Shown: positions 24,555 to 34,011, numbered from the stretch's first letter. The stretch is 64,000 bases of DNA from Bacillus pseudomycoides (GCF_022811845.1 NZ_CP064267.1:219920-283919), one strand, 5' to 3'. Translations and numbers: made by a program. Notes: a model not told the origin generated them from the sequence alone.

Positions 24555-25994
24555 ATGACAACTAGCAATACGTACAAATTTTATGTAAACGGAGAATGGA
24601 GAGAAAGCTCTTCAGGAGAAATAATCGACATTCCATCTCCATACTTACACGAAGTAATTGGTCAAGTACAAGCAATTACTCGCGGAGAAGTAGATGAAGC
24701 AATTGCATCTGCAAAAGAAGCTCAAAAATCATGGGCTGAAGCTTCCCTACAAGATCGCGCAAAATATTTATATAAATGGGCTGATGAGCTCGTAAATATG
24801 CAAGATGAAATTGCCGATATCATTATGAAAGAAGTTGGTAAAGGATATAAAGATGCAAAGAAAGAAGTTGTTCGTACAGCTGACTTTATTCGTTACACAG
24901 TTGACGAAGCACTTCACATGCACGGAGAAAGCATGATGGGGGATAGCTTCCCTGGCGGATCTAAATCTAAACTTGCGATTATCCAACGCGCACCACTTGG
25001 TGTTGTATTAGCAATCTCACCATTTAACTACCCAGTAAACTTATCTGCTGCAAAACTTGCACCAGCACTTATTATGGGTAACGCGGTTATCTTTAAACCT
25101 GCAACACAAGGCGCAATTAGCGGTATTAAAATGGTTGAAGCACTTTATAAAGCAGGTCTTCCAAAAGGACTTGTAAATGTAGTTACAGGACGTGGTTCTG
25201 TAATTGGTGACTACTTAGTAGAGCATGCTGGCATCGATATGGTATCGTTCACAGGTGGTACAAATACAGGTAAACACTTAGCGAAAAAAGCTGCGATGAT
25301 TCCACTTGTATTAGAGCTTGGTGGTAAAGACCCTGGTATCGTTCGTGAAGATGCTGACCTAGAGGAAGCTGCGAAACATATCGTAAGCGGTGCATTCTCA
25401 TACTCTGGTCAACGTTGTACAGCAATTAAGCGCGTGCTTGTGCATGAAAATGTAGCAGACGAACTTGTTAGCTTATTAAAAGATCAAGTGGCTGAATTAA
25501 CTGTTGGTTCTCCAGAACAAGACAGCACAATCGTTCCATTAATCGACGATAAATCTGCTGATTTCGTTCAAGGTTTAGTTGACGATGCGGTAGAAAAAGG
25601 TGCAACAATCGTAATCGGTAACAAACGTGAGCGCAACTTAATTTACCCAACATTAATTGACGATGTAACAGAAGACATGAAAGTTGCTTGGGAAGAGCCA
25701 TTCGGTCCAATCCTTCCAATCATCCGTGTTTCTTCTGATGAACAAGCAATTGAAATTGCGAACAAATCAGATTTCGGTCTGCAAGCAAGTGTCTTCACAA
25801 AAGACATTAATAAAGCATTTGCAATTGCTAACAAAATTGACACTGGTTCCGTTCAAATTAACGGACGTACAGAGCGCGGTCCTGACCACTTCCCATTCAT
25901 CGGTGTAAAAGGTTCTGGTATGGGAGCACAAGGTATTCATAAGAGCCTTGAATCTATGACACGTGAAAAAGTAACTGTATTAAACTTAGTTTAA
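24555..25994 (+). CDS. gapN: NADP-dependent non-phosphorylating glyceraldehyde-3-phosphate dehydrogenase
   Basis: 479 residues, typical of GapN within the aldehyde dehydrogenase superfamily. It oxidises glyceraldehyde-3-phosphate directly to 3-phosphoglycerate with NADP+, by-passing ATP formation and making NADPH. Visible: APLGVVLAISPFNYPVN, FKPATQ, SFTGGTNTGK, catalytic Glu in LELGGKDPGIV, and catalytic Cys in YSGQRCTAIKR near residue 288. AGGAGG precedes the ATG. Codon choice (many GTA, CGT, GGT) is that of a well-expressed gene, unlike its neighbours. NADPH supply to the adjacent P450 is a tempting but unproven link. Confidence 0.92.
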   Translation: MTTSNTYKFYVNGEWRESSSGEIIDIPSPYLHEVIGQVQAITRGEVDEAIASAKEAQKSWAEASLQDRAKYLYKWADELVNMQDEIADIIMKEVGKGYKDAKKEVVRTADFIRYTVDEALHMHGESMMGDSFPGGSKSKLAIIQRAPLGVVLAISPFNYPVNLSAAKLAPALIMGNAVIFKPATQGAISGIKMVEALYKAGLPKGLVNVVTGRGSVIGDYLVEHAGIDMVSFTGGTNTGKHLAKKAAMIPLVLELGGKDPGIVREDADLEEAAKHIVSGAFSYSGQRCTAIKRVLVHENVADELVSLLKDQVAELTVGSPEQDSTIVPLIDDKSADFVQGLVDDAVEKGATIVIGNKRERNLIYPTLIDDVTEDMKVAWEEPFGPILPIIRVSSDEQAIEIANKSDFGLQASVFTKDINKAFAIANKIDTGSVQINGRTERGPDHFPFIGVKGSGMGAQGIHKSLESMTREKVTVLNLV

Positions 25995-26001
25995 TATTAC
26001 A

Positions 26002-26036
26002 AAAAGAAGCTAATCTAAAATTTAGATTAGCTTCTT
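26002..26036 (+). terminator. Terminator of gapN
   Basis: AAGAAGCTAATCTAAA and TTTAGATTAGCTTCTTT form a near-perfect hairpin. The homology to the tetR region starts at its last bases. Confidence 0.8.
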
Positions 26037-26199
26037 TATCCCTATAATGTGAGTGAAATGTTGCCCGATTAATGAGGACCTCATCTGTGATGTCTTGAAT
26101 GGTAATAGCATCGTATCCCTTTTCCGCTATCAGTTTGATAAAAGCATCATATATAAATTTCTCTGTCCGAATAATCCGCAGATCTGCTTTTTTCAACAT
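26037..26199 (-). pseudogene. TetR repressor copy 2, N-terminal fragment
   Basis: Codes for the first 55 residues of the copy 1 repressor (MLKKADLRIIRTEKFIYDAF, then NRATFHSHYRDK) and then runs into the gapN terminator. It keeps the DNA-binding helix-turn-helix but lacks the whole ligand and dimer domain. The upstream 200 bp is also duplicated. Confidence 0.8.
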
Positions 26200-26400
26200 C
26201 TTATACCTCCCTGTTCGTTATTGTTATTATACACAACAGATTTCATCCTTTTGTTTCTTATCGTACATTCATGCCTTAAATGTAAATTGAATTGTGTAGT
26301 AAAAACGATATAATTACACTATAAACAACACGCTTTTATTATAAACTACACATTGTTCGTTATCTATCTTTTCGTTGAACGAATACTAGGAGGAATAATT
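26200..26400 (+). repeat. Duplicated tetR-P450 promoter region
   Basis: Highly similar along its length to 21043-21236 (between tetR copy 1 and the P450), including a degraded TACATTCATGCCTTAAATGTA palindrome near 26264-26284 and the AAACAACA..ACACATTGTT arms near 26323-26358. It now drives the ABC-2-type gene. Confidence 0.75.
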
Positions 26401-26404
26401 TTAA

Positions 26405-27586
26405 ATGCTTACAATAAAGCAATTTTTCAAACAAAAGATGGTTCTAGGTGGCTTGTTAGGCATTATGGCTGCTGTTATCATCGCTAGTTTTGCTTTTATG
26501 GGATCAACTGTTAATCCTGTACCTAAAAACTTGCCGATCGCTATAGTAATACAGGATACAGGTGTGAACTTACCAGGACAAAGAAGTGTAAATTTAGGAG
26601 ATGAAATAAAAGAGCAAGTCCTGAAAAATAAGCAAAGCACAATTAAATGGACGTTTTTACAATCGAAAAAAGATGCATTGCAAGGGATGAAGGATAAGAA
26701 GTATTACGCTGCCATTGTGTTTCCACCAGAAATATCCCAGCAACTTGTATCGCTGACCACACCTAAGGGACAACAAACTGAGGTGCAAGTCTTGGTGAAT
26801 CAAGGAATGAACTATAATGCCGCAATGGTTTCGAGCCAAATGATTGATAAGCTCATTGGAGGGATAAATGAAAATATCCGTAATACCTTGCTTGATCAGC
26901 TTTCACAAAGAAATATGACACTAACAACTGAACAGGCAAAGTTATTAGCAAGCCCATTACTTGTTAAAACGGAGTTGATTCATCCAGTTCAATCACATAC
27001 AGGAAATGGAAATATCCCTGCTATGATGACACAAGTTTTATGGTTTACTATTCTTATCAGTTCATTAATTTTATTTATGGCTGTCCAAAAGTTTACAAAC
27101 GGACGTATGACAGGAAAATTAGTCCTATCACAGATTCTTGCAGGTTCTGTTTTCGTGATAGTAATTGCAAGTTTAATTCTTTTCATTGCTCATACTATAC
27201 TCGGGGTAAACATACCAAACCAAGGAGAAATTTTCTTATTATTACTTTTCTTTGGCTTTATGTTCTTTCTTTTGCAAAGTGCAGTACTCAACTGGATTGG
27301 GCGTCTAGGGGTACCAATATTAATGCTAGTCTTCTTCTTTTCTATGCCAATCTTATCATTGGCACACGAATTTCTTCCGGATATGACAAAATATTGGTTA
27401 TATTCTTGGACCCCTCTTAAATACAGTGTAGAAGCATTGCGTAGCAGTTTCTTCTTTGAAGGGTACGGAATAGGATCAAATGTTCAGACGATGGGGCTTA
27501 TTGGACTTGTATCTCTTATAATTATGACACTGTCTGTATTCAAAAAAGATAAACAAAAAGGTTCTTTATCTACTGCATCAGTATAG
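26405..27586 (+). CDS. ABC-2-type/YhgE-Pip-like membrane protein
   Basis: 393 residues. TM1 near 14-32, then an extracytoplasmic domain of ~190 residues (LPIAIVIQDTGVNLPGQ, YYAAIVFPPEIS, LVNQGMNYNAAM), then five or six TM segments from about residue 213 (LWFTILISSLILFMAV ... SLIIMTLSVF). The layout is that of YhgE/Pip or ABC-2 permease proteins, which export small molecules or lipids, often alone and under TetR control. No ATPase gene is adjacent. AGGAGG lies 11 nt before ATG. Substrate unknown; TetR-type control is suggested by the duplicated operator region. Confidence 0.75.
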   Translation: MLTIKQFFKQKMVLGGLLGIMAAVIIASFAFMGSTVNPVPKNLPIAIVIQDTGVNLPGQRSVNLGDEIKEQVLKNKQSTIKWTFLQSKKDALQGMKDKKYYAAIVFPPEISQQLVSLTTPKGQQTEVQVLVNQGMNYNAAMVSSQMIDKLIGGINENIRNTLLDQLSQRNMTLTTEQAKLLASPLLVKTELIHPVQSHTGNGNIPAMMTQVLWFTILISSLILFMAVQKFTNGRMTGKLVLSQILAGSVFVIVIASLILFIAHTILGVNIPNQGEIFLLLLFFGFMFFLLQSAVLNWIGRLGVPILMLVFFFSMPILSLAHEFLPDMTKYWLYSWTPLKYSVEALRSSFFFEGYGIGSNVQTMGLIGLVSLIIMTLSVFKKDKQKGSLSTASV

Positions 27587-27604
27587 AGGAAGTAAATCTA
27601 TAGT

Positions 27605-27640
27605 CAAAAAGATACAAGGGTTTCCCTTATATCTTTTTGG
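27605..27640 (+). terminator. Terminator after the ABC-2-type gene
   Basis: AAAAAGATACAAGGG and CCCTTATATCTTTTT arms around TTT. Confidence 0.75.
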
Positions 27641-27730
27641 CTTTCATGCGCTCGACTTTATTCAGCATCATTAAAAGGGAACTGGAATATCATAAAATTC
27701 CGGTTATCGAACAATAAATTAGCGAAAACT

Positions 27731-27850
27731 TGAAGAAACGAGTCTTAGAAACTCCATAATTTATTAATCTATTACATTTTATGTAAATGATATGATGAGC
27801 TAGGGCAGCAACCCTATGATTATCCCTAATAGAAACGTTAGGTTACAGCT
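27731..27850 (+). repeat. Leader region of cls, also found at 36697-36815
   Basis: From CTTGAAGAAACGAGTCTTAG to GTTAGGTTACAGC this leader is about 80-85 percent identical to a segment upstream of nothing obvious at 36.7 kb. It includes GTAAATGATATGATGA, which could hold a -10 box. Origin and function unclear. Confidence 0.6.
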
Positions 27851-27899
27851 TCCATATACGAATCCTATATTTAAGAAAGAATAGGTGAATTTTATAAAG

Positions 27900-29429
27900 A
27901 TGAAAAATCCTAAAGTTCAATTATTATTTGTATTTACACTTGTCTCTATCGTTCTCTTTCTGTTGGATACATCCATTATCTCACTATACAACTTTGTCGA
28001 TGTACTATGGTCTATCACAATAGTAGGAATTGCCTTCATTATTTTTATCGAAAACCGTTCTCCACAAAGTACTTTAGCATGGTTTTTAGTATTAGCACTT
28101 CTTCCTGTTGTTGGTGTACTTTTGTACGCTCTTTTTGGCCGAAGTCGTTGGAGAAGAAAAAAGCATCTACATCGTTCAGAAGAACAAAGAAAATTATTCC
28201 GTGAGATTTTAGAAGGAAAACGCCTAGATTTATCATTTACTTCCTCATTAAGTGAGCGCTCTACTTATTTAACACAGGTTGTACAAAAATTCGGTGGCGG
28301 TCCTGTTGCCAATAATACCACAACAAAACTTTTAACAAATGGGGATCAAACATTTACAAACATTATACAAGCTATTGAAAATGCTACACATCATATACAT
28401 ATTCAATACTTTATTTATCGAGCAGATGAAATTGGTACAAAAATTCGAGATGCATTAATAAAGAAAGCAAAATCTGGTGTAATTGTACGCTTTCTTTATG
28501 ATGGGATCGGAAGCAATTTATTACGAAATCGTTTCTTACAACCCATGAAAGATGTAGGAATTGAGGTTGTGGCATTTGATCCCATTCGTTCGCCATGGCC
28601 ACTTGAAACAGTAAATTATCGTAATCATCGTAAAATTGTCATTGTAGATGGCGAGATTGGTTTTACAGGTGGGCTCAATGTTGGCGATGAGTATCTTGGT
28701 CGTTCGAAAAAATTCCCAATTTGGCGTGATAGCCACTTAAGAATAGAAGGAAAGGCATTGTACAAATTACAAGCAGTATTCCTTGAGGATTGGCTCTATG
28801 CCTCTAGTAGTCTAAATACTTATTCTTGGAAGCAATTTATGAATACAAAGTACTTTCCAGGTAAAGAAAAGTATCATGCAGAAGGTGCTGTTCAAATTGT
28901 AGCAGGTGGACCAAGTTCAGATGATACAAACATTCGTAATACTTTACTTGCTGTTATAGGTTCTGCTAAGAAATCAATTTGGATCGCAACACCCTACTTC
29001 ATCCCGGATCAAGAAACATTAACATTACTACGTTTAAGTGCAATGGCTGGAATAGATGTCCGCATTCTATATCCAGGTAAGAGAGATCGAATCATTAGTG
29101 ATCAAGCATCTCAATCATACTTCACACCACTTCTAAAAGCCGGTGCTTCAATTTACAGCTATAAAGATGGTTTTGTGCACGCTAAAATTGTACTTGTAGA
29201 TGATACAATTGCAACAATTGGCACAGCAAATATGGATGTCCGTAGCTTTGAACTAAATTATGAAATTATTAGCGTACTTTATGAATCTAAGACAGTTCTT
29301 GATATTAAACGTGATTTTGAAGAGGACTTTAATCATTCAACTGAAATTCGCTGGAAATCATTTCAAAAACGTAGTATTCAAAAACGAATACTGGAATCCC
29401 TAATGCGTCTAATTTCTCCTTTATTATAA
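27900..29429 (+). CDS. cls: Cardiolipin synthase
   Basis: I prefer ATG 27900 (MKNPKVQLLFVF) with AGGTGA upstream; GTG 27885 is a possible alternative. 509 residues, normal for bacterial Cls. Two N-terminal TM segments, then two phospholipase-D HKD motifs: NHRKIVIVDG near residue 241 and HAKIVLVDD near 427, each followed by a glycine-rich or GTANMD segment. The membrane enzyme joins two phosphatidylglycerols to cardiolipin and glycerol. The B. cereus group has several paralogues; this one lies in accessory DNA. Confidence 0.9.
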   Translation: MKNPKVQLLFVFTLVSIVLFLLDTSIISLYNFVDVLWSITIVGIAFIIFIENRSPQSTLAWFLVLALLPVVGVLLYALFGRSRWRRKKHLHRSEEQRKLFREILEGKRLDLSFTSSLSERSTYLTQVVQKFGGGPVANNTTTKLLTNGDQTFTNIIQAIENATHHIHIQYFIYRADEIGTKIRDALIKKAKSGVIVRFLYDGIGSNLLRNRFLQPMKDVGIEVVAFDPIRSPWPLETVNYRNHRKIVIVDGEIGFTGGLNVGDEYLGRSKKFPIWRDSHLRIEGKALYKLQAVFLEDWLYASSSLNTYSWKQFMNTKYFPGKEKYHAEGAVQIVAGGPSSDDTNIRNTLLAVIGSAKKSIWIATPYFIPDQETLTLLRLSAMAGIDVRILYPGKRDRIISDQASQSYFTPLLKAGASIYSYKDGFVHAKIVLVDDTIATIGTANMDVRSFELNYEIISVLYESKTVLDIKRDFEEDFNHSTEIRWKSFQKRSIQKRILESLMRLISPLL

Positions 29430-29521
29430 TTCCGAAAAAAGTAATCTAAACAATAAAATGTACTCTATATTTTTAACAGTAATCAAAAACTTTTAGTTTA
29501 TAAGTTTTTTACAATACTTTT

Positions 29522-29625
29522 TGTTATTCCCCCTTTTCGAGGGGATGGACAAAAACACCATTAACGTACAAGAGTTAGTTAAATTGTGTCTAAATTATGT
29601 CTAAACGTACAAATTTCCTGAAATG
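29522..29625 (+). repeat. CCCC-hairpin/GGGCAAAAACACC repeat unit
   Basis: Hairpin CCCCCTTTTCGAGGGG (29529-29544), then ATGGACAAAAACACC, AACGTACA, GTGTCTAAA and CGTACAAATTT. An inverted, diverged copy of the second part lies at about 38768-38850; copies of the first part lie at 24470-24507, 55591-55630 and 55690-55725. Function unknown. Confidence 0.55.
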
Positions 29626-29637
29626 ATAGGGTGACCC

Positions 29638-31296
29638 CATACCCATCAACTTAAGAAGGAAAATAAAATGATCTTTCGTTCATATGAACGAAAAAAACTT
29701 AAAATATTTTGTTTCCTTAAAAATGAACATACCAAATAAACCTAGATAGGTATCACTTTTAAAAATTATGCTGCTTTCTTTTGTTTTCCAAGTCCACTAT
29801 ACTCATAGACCACACCCATAATATCAAAAACTGTCTTTTTCTCATATCTATGAGATTTCCGTCCATTCTTCTCTAGGAGGTGGAATAGGCGGATTAGAAT
29901 CTTTGTCATTTCTATGGTGCTTTGTCGTATAGCTTGATACAATAGGTGTAAATGATCTTGAATCATTCCAATCGCTTTATATTCTTTTAATTCTCTTTTC
30001 TTCTTTTTCAAAAGAAGTTGACGCATTTTAAACATAGTAGAGGAGCACAGGAAGATAGCGATTAGCTTTCCATATAATTGGCACTCTAATCGTTCCTGTT
30101 TTACATGACGATAATGGTCTATTTTGAAAAGTGATTTCCACGTTTTAAAGATAATCTCTATTTGCCAACGTAAAGTATATAATTCATGTACCTGTTCCAT
30201 CGGAACCCATTCCCAAGGTATATTCGTCACGTACACGTTTAATCCAGCTACTAATTTACTTTTCTCTGAGTACGTTCTATTTTTAGATTTTTCTTTTTCC
30301 GTAATCTTCGCTCGTCGTTTTTGAAGTTGCTCTTCTGTTAATCGATTAAAAATAACGCGCGCAAACAGTTGTTGCTTATCACCAATATAAGCGTGTTTTA
30401 ATTCAAATGTTTCTCCTGGCTGTAGTTGTTTCAAAATCTGTTTCACATCGATTTGTATGTATTCCGATTGCTTCTTAATTGCACCATTTTTAAAGTATTC
30501 TGGGTTTGGATTTTTCATATATACATTCGTATTTAATTTTAAACGAGAAATATAGTATGTACCTCGTTGATCCATTTGGTCTAAGTCTTCCAATGAAAAA
30601 TAACCCAAATCACGAATACATAAATCTCCTGGTCGTAAAGTATTTAAGCACCCCGTGCCAAATGTTTTGTCGTTATTTTTTCCTGGTCCAACTTGAAAGT
30701 TAAGAAATTCTCCACTGTGCAGATCATATTCTAATTGAATTTTGATTCCGGCTGTTTGAGCACAGCCTCCAGAGCCTGGATATACATCCTCTAAAGCATT
30801 TGGCACCTGAAATACGGTAGCATCTAGGATACGGATTCGTTGAAAATAAGAGAAGAGATGGTTAGAGATTTGTGTTTGTTCACATACTTTTTGTTGTAAC
30901 AGTAAAGAAAAAATATGTTGTAAAAACAAAACTGCTTTAGCGTTTAAACGTTTATTTAAGCCCTCAGGGCTGAGTAAAGTACCAGTGGCTGCATGAAGCC
31001 TACTACATAATCGTACTAAGGGATCACTTGCTACTCGTTGACTAATCCAAATACAAATCGTAGCTAAGTCTGAGCCAGAAAACTTACGTTTTCGCTTTAT
31101 AAATCCGATTTCTCTTGCAAGTTCTTCTAAAAATACAGGTGTAACATATCGTTGTAATTCTTCTGCAAATGGTAGTAGTTCATCTTGAATCGAGAGATTC
31201 ATAAGAAAATGTCATCCTTTCTAATTTAGCTTATTTAGAAAGGATAACGTTATTTTGTATTTGAGAGTATTAAAATCTCTTGAATTGATGGGCATG
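29638..31296 (-). mobile_element. IS231-type insertion sequence, copy 1 (intact)
   Basis: 1,659 bp with imperfect 20-bp ends (CATACCCATCAACTTAAGAA at 29638; CATGCCCATCAATTCAAGAG read inward from 31296). Flanks TAGGGTGACCC (29627-29637) and TATGGTGACCC (31297-31307) resemble an 11-bp target duplication with one mismatch. It holds one full-length transposase. IS4-family elements move by cut and paste. Confidence 0.88.
29766..31202 (-). CDS. IS231-type (IS4 family) transposase
   Basis: 478 residues, full length for IS231. DDE catalytic residues fall in RILDATVFQVP (Asp), CIRDLGYFSLEDL (Asp) and YTLRWQIEIIFKTWKS, the Y-R-E-K signature with the catalytic Glu. A hairpin of CTTTCTAAA..TTAGAAAGG in the leader, between the end and ATG 31202, sits where it can block translation from outside transcripts. 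No internal stops, so this copy may be active and could mobilise the related damaged copies and short repeats in the window. Confidence 0.93.
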   Translation of the reverse strand: MNLSIQDELLPFAEELQRYVTPVFLEELAREIGFIKRKRKFSGSDLATICIWISQRVASDPLVRLCSRLHAATGTLLSPEGLNKRLNAKAVLFLQHIFSLLLQQKVCEQTQISNHLFSYFQRIRILDATVFQVPNALEDVYPGSGGCAQTAGIKIQLEYDLHSGEFLNFQVGPGKNNDKTFGTGCLNTLRPGDLCIRDLGYFSLEDLDQMDQRGTYYISRLKLNTNVYMKNPNPEYFKNGAIKKQSEYIQIDVKQILKQLQPGETFELKHAYIGDKQQLFARVIFNRLTEEQLQKRRAKITEKEKSKNRTYSEKSKLVAGLNVYVTNIPWEWVPMEQVHELYTLRWQIEIIFKTWKSLFKIDHYRHVKQERLECQLYGKLIAIFLCSSTMFKMRQLLLKKKKRELKEYKAIGMIQDHLHLLYQAIRQSTIEMTKILIRLFHLLEKNGRKSHRYEKKTVFDIMGVVYEYSGLGKQKKAA

Positions 31297-31344
31297 TATG
31301 GTGACCCCTAATTAAACAAAGTCCTTATTTTGGAAGAGGTTAGT

Positions 31345-31375
31345 AGCTGAAATGTTAGGTATCTAACATTTCAGC
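31345..31375. terminator. Perfect hairpin downstream of the 32-residue ORF
   Basis: GCTGAAATGTTAG-GTAT-CTAACATTTCAGC. No long T run; may still act as terminator for the minus-strand small ORF. Confidence 0.45.
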
Positions 31376-31382
31376 AGGTTGT

Positions 31383-31481
31383 TTATCCATTTTTATTACG
31401 GGAGTTTTTCAACTTGCTGTTAGAAGAAATAACTCCTCCAAATAAAGCTATAAAAATTGCAGCCCAGGTTCCCATGGACAT
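31383..31481 (-). CDS. Small membrane peptide (32 residues)
   Basis: ATG 31481 follows GGAGGG (31488-31493) at 6 nt. The peptide starts MSMGTWAAIFIALFGGVISS and ends with a basic, Asn-rich tail (KLKNSRNKNG). One TM helix of about 15 residues, then a short cytoplasmic tail. A perfect hairpin follows the stop. Coding status is inferred from the ribosome site and composition only; family unknown. Confidence 0.5.
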   Translation of the reverse strand: MSMGTWAAIFIALFGGVISSNSKLKNSRNKNG

Positions 31482-31644
31482 AAAAATCCCTCCTAGTAAT
31501 AAAATGAACTACTTCTATATTTTAACATTATTAAATATATTGATGTTGATTTATTGAAATGTTTCGAAGTCGGAGTGATAGAAATAAATACCAGAGTAGC
31601 TGATTATTCATGACACAAAAAATGTTACACATTTTTTTCAATAA

Positions 31645-31787
31645 GGGGTACCGCCACATCACCATCAAGCTAAGAAAATACAACTCCCCCCAGAACGAAA
31701 TTTTTTGCTAACTTGTAATAAAAATCTCATTTTTTCGTTTTGGGGTGGATTTGTTTCCTTAAGTTGATGGGCATGTAGGGTGACCCC
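31645..31787 (+). repeat. IS231-ended MITE-like repeat
   Basis: 143 bp. Ends GGGGTACCGCCACATCACC and GGGCATGTAGGGTGACCCC make a ~30-bp imperfect inverted repeat whose inner part (CATCAAGCTAAG / CTTAAGTTGATG) equals IS231 ends. The middle is a hairpin with CCCAGAACGAAA / TTTCGTTTTGGGG. No ORF. Similar in type to the short IS231/MIC or bcr repeats known from the B. cereus group; the exact name is not certain. Confidence 0.75.
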
Positions 31788-31913
31788 ACATCCATCAACT
31801 TAAGAAATTTATAACGCTCCCAAAACAAAAAAATGTACATTTTCACCTGGAGATGTCAATTTTCTCATTTTGGGGTGCTTGCTTTTCTTAGCTTGATGGC
31901 GATGTGGTATGCC
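31788..31913 (-). repeat. Second IS231-ended repeat, abutting and inverted
   Basis: Starts immediately after the previous copy, in the opposite direction (ACATCCATCAACTTAAGAA ... TTGATGGCGATGTGG). The two share the GGGTGACCCC junction, suggesting one inserted into the tip of the other. Confidence 0.7.
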
Positions 31914-31926
31914 ATATTATAAATAA

Positions 31927-31970
31927 TTGACAGTTATTTATTTACAGAATATAATTCATATATGAAATAT
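31927..31970 (+). promoter_or_regulatory. marR promoter with overlapping MarR operator
   Basis: TTGACA (31927-31932), 17-bp spacer, TATAAT (31950-31955): a consensus sigma-A promoter. The palindrome TTCATATATGAA (core 31955-31966) overlaps the -10, so a bound repressor would block initiation (autoregulation inferred). Confidence 0.75.
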
Positions 31971-32107
31971 ATAGTGGCTTTCAGAGAAATAAAAAGATAT
32001 ATAGGATAGTAATAAAACTCTATATGAATTATTTGGAATAGAAATATAATTATTATTATCTAATTAGTTTAGTGTAGACTTCGTTCTCTGAAGAAAGGGT
32101 GGTTTCT

Positions 32108-32557
32108 ATGCAAATAGCGGCAAGGGAATTATATTCTTTAATTAGAGATGTATACCATCAATTACAAAATAATCTCGAAAATGAATTGGAACAATTCAAC
32201 ATTAGTGTGGTTCAATTTGGAGTAATACAATCGTTATCAGATACTGAAAAAACATCGATGTCGGATTTAAAACAAAAAATTGGTTGTGCTCCTAGTAATG
32301 TTACTACTATGATTCAACGAATGAAGAGAGATGGTTTTGTAACAACTACTAAAAATCCCGCTGATCAAAGAGAAACATTAGTATATTTAACCGAAAAAGG
32401 TAAAGAAACAAAAGAGAAAGTAAATATTCAATATAAGGAATTTCTTAAAGAAAACTTTTCTTATTTTGAAGAAGAAAAGTTTGTAACATTATCAGAAATT
32501 CTTATAGACTATAAACGCCATTTATTAAATGTTGAAAAGGGAACAACAAAAATGTAA
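32108..32557 (+). CDS. MarR-family transcriptional regulator
   Basis: Start at ATG 32108 (MQIAARELYSLIRD); the upstream GTG 32099 overlaps the ribosome site AAGAAAGGGTGG. 149 residues. The winged helix is clear: SMSDLKQKIGCAPSNVTTMI as the helix-turn-helix and RMKRDGFVTTTKNPADQRET as the wing with DxR. MarR dimers repress efflux and detoxification genes and release DNA on binding phenolic or oxidising ligands. The MFS gene follows after 70 nt, and the same palindrome precedes both genes and a truncated FAD monooxygenase. Confidence 0.88.
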   Translation: MQIAARELYSLIRDVYHQLQNNLENELEQFNISVVQFGVIQSLSDTEKTSMSDLKQKIGCAPSNVTTMIQRMKRDGFVTTTKNPADQRETLVYLTEKGKETKEKVNIQYKEFLKENFSYFEEEKFVTLSEILIDYKRHLLNVEKGTTKM

Positions 32558-32581
32558 CTATTAGTTGCATTTTTGTTTATA

Positions 32582-32603
32582 TTTATTTCATATATGAAAT
32601 AAA
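32582..32603 (+). promoter_or_regulatory. MarR operator upstream of the MFS gene
   Basis: A perfect 22-bp palindrome with core TTCATATATGAA, 25 nt before ATG 32628 and just upstream of its AAGGAGAG ribosome site. Confidence 0.7.
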
Positions 32604-32627
32604 ATAAAAAGACAAGGAGAGATTTAA

Positions 32628-33842
32628 ATGAATGACAAAGGAATTAAATCTATGCTATTTATACTAGCAATCGCAGCATTTTTTATTGGAATGGATTCTT
32701 TGGTGGTATCACCTTTAATTCCTGATATTGCTAAAGCTACTGCCACATCAATGGAAAAAGGAGGGTGGTTAATTACTTCTTATGCTCTATTCTATGGGTT
32801 AACTGCTCCATTTTTTGGACCGATCTCTGACAAATTTGGTCGTAAACAAATGATTGTAACAGGGATGTTTATATTTTCAATAGGAACTTTTTGTACAGGA
32901 TTAACACAAGATTTTAGCACAATTTTAGTATTTCGTGCATTAACAGGCTTATCAGGAGCCATGATTATGCCAAGTATATTTGCATTAATAGGAGATAAAA
33001 TACCATATAAAATGCGTGGCACGGCAATGGGGATGATAATGGGGGCTATGGTTGGCTCTACTGTTTTAGGAGTACCAATTGGGGCTTTCTTAACTTCTAT
33101 GGGTAACTGGCAATGGACATTTTATGGTATAGGGATTTTAGCAATGGTAGTTGCATTTATTATAATTGGAATCTTACCTAAAACACCACCAACAAATCAA
33201 ATTCCAGTTTCGGCACCAATGGCAATGGTTTCTGCAATTAAAACAGCGTTTACAAATACATCTGTGTTCTTTGCATTATTTTCTACTTTCTTGTGGACTG
33301 TTAGTTTACAAGGTATGTTTTCTTATATTGGAGTTTATTATAAAGAAAACTTCGATTTTAGTGTGGAGAAAACTGGAATGATAATTTTTTTGGCAGGAGC
33401 CGGTAGTATTATAGGAAACGTCATAGGTGGTAAATTAGCTGATAAAATCGGTAAAAAAGCAATTGTCTCAATTGCTACTATTATCGCTGCAGTTGGAGTT
33501 GTTAGTTTCTCATTATTAACTGAACATGTAATATCTGCAATTATCGCACATGTATTATGGAGTACATCAATTGGTTTTGGACAATCATCACTAACGGCCT
33601 TAATATCGGAATTAAACCCAAAAATAAGGGGTACTGTAATGGCCCTTAATAGCTCAGCGATGTATATTGGAATGATGTTTGCATCCGCAGGTGCTTCTTG
33701 GTTATTGATGGGTGGTCAGACATTCTTAGCTATTGGTATATTATGTGCAATCGCTAGTTTTCTAGTACTACCAATCGTTCATTTTTTAGTAAAAGAAAGT
33801 TCAACCATATCAGTAGACGGACAACAAGTTCAAGTAAAATAG
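32628..33842 (+). CDS. MFS efflux transporter (DHA1-like)
   Basis: 404 residues with about 12 TM segments. Motif A between TM2 and TM3 is GPISDKFGRKQ; the TM5 motif C-like glycine stretch GAMVGSTVLGVPIGA and a second motif A GGKLADKIGKKA are present. These are typical of drug/proton antiporters. It is under a MarR-type operator and was probably co-regulated with the adjacent FAD monooxygenase, so the unit resembles an efflux-plus-detoxification system. Substrate unknown. Confidence 0.88.
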   Translation: MNDKGIKSMLFILAIAAFFIGMDSLVVSPLIPDIAKATATSMEKGGWLITSYALFYGLTAPFFGPISDKFGRKQMIVTGMFIFSIGTFCTGLTQDFSTILVFRALTGLSGAMIMPSIFALIGDKIPYKMRGTAMGMIMGAMVGSTVLGVPIGAFLTSMGNWQWTFYGIGILAMVVAFIIIGILPKTPPTNQIPVSAPMAMVSAIKTAFTNTSVFFALFSTFLWTVSLQGMFSYIGVYYKENFDFSVEKTGMIIFLAGAGSIIGNVIGGKLADKIGKKAIVSIATIIAAVGVVSFSLLTEHVISAIIAHVLWSTSIGFGQSSLTALISELNPKIRGTVMALNSSAMYIGMMFASAGASWLLMGGQTFLAIGILCAIASFLVLPIVHFLVKESSTISVDGQQVQVK

Positions 33843-34011
33843 TAAGAGGAAATACTCTCTGTATAATAAAGTTTTTTATTTAAATATTTTTACGTGAAAA
33901 TCAATTTTTTCTTATGAAGTAAAGTATTGTAAATGGGATTATTTACAAATGAATATTATTATGATATAAATATTACGCGTTGATTTTAACCATAACATGT
34001 AATGGCTTTTT

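Noticed and set aside
26037..26199. TetR copy 2 as a functional short repressor
   Set aside because: It lacks the dimerisation domain, and the frame ends in the gapN terminator; a DNA-binding effect would be speculative.
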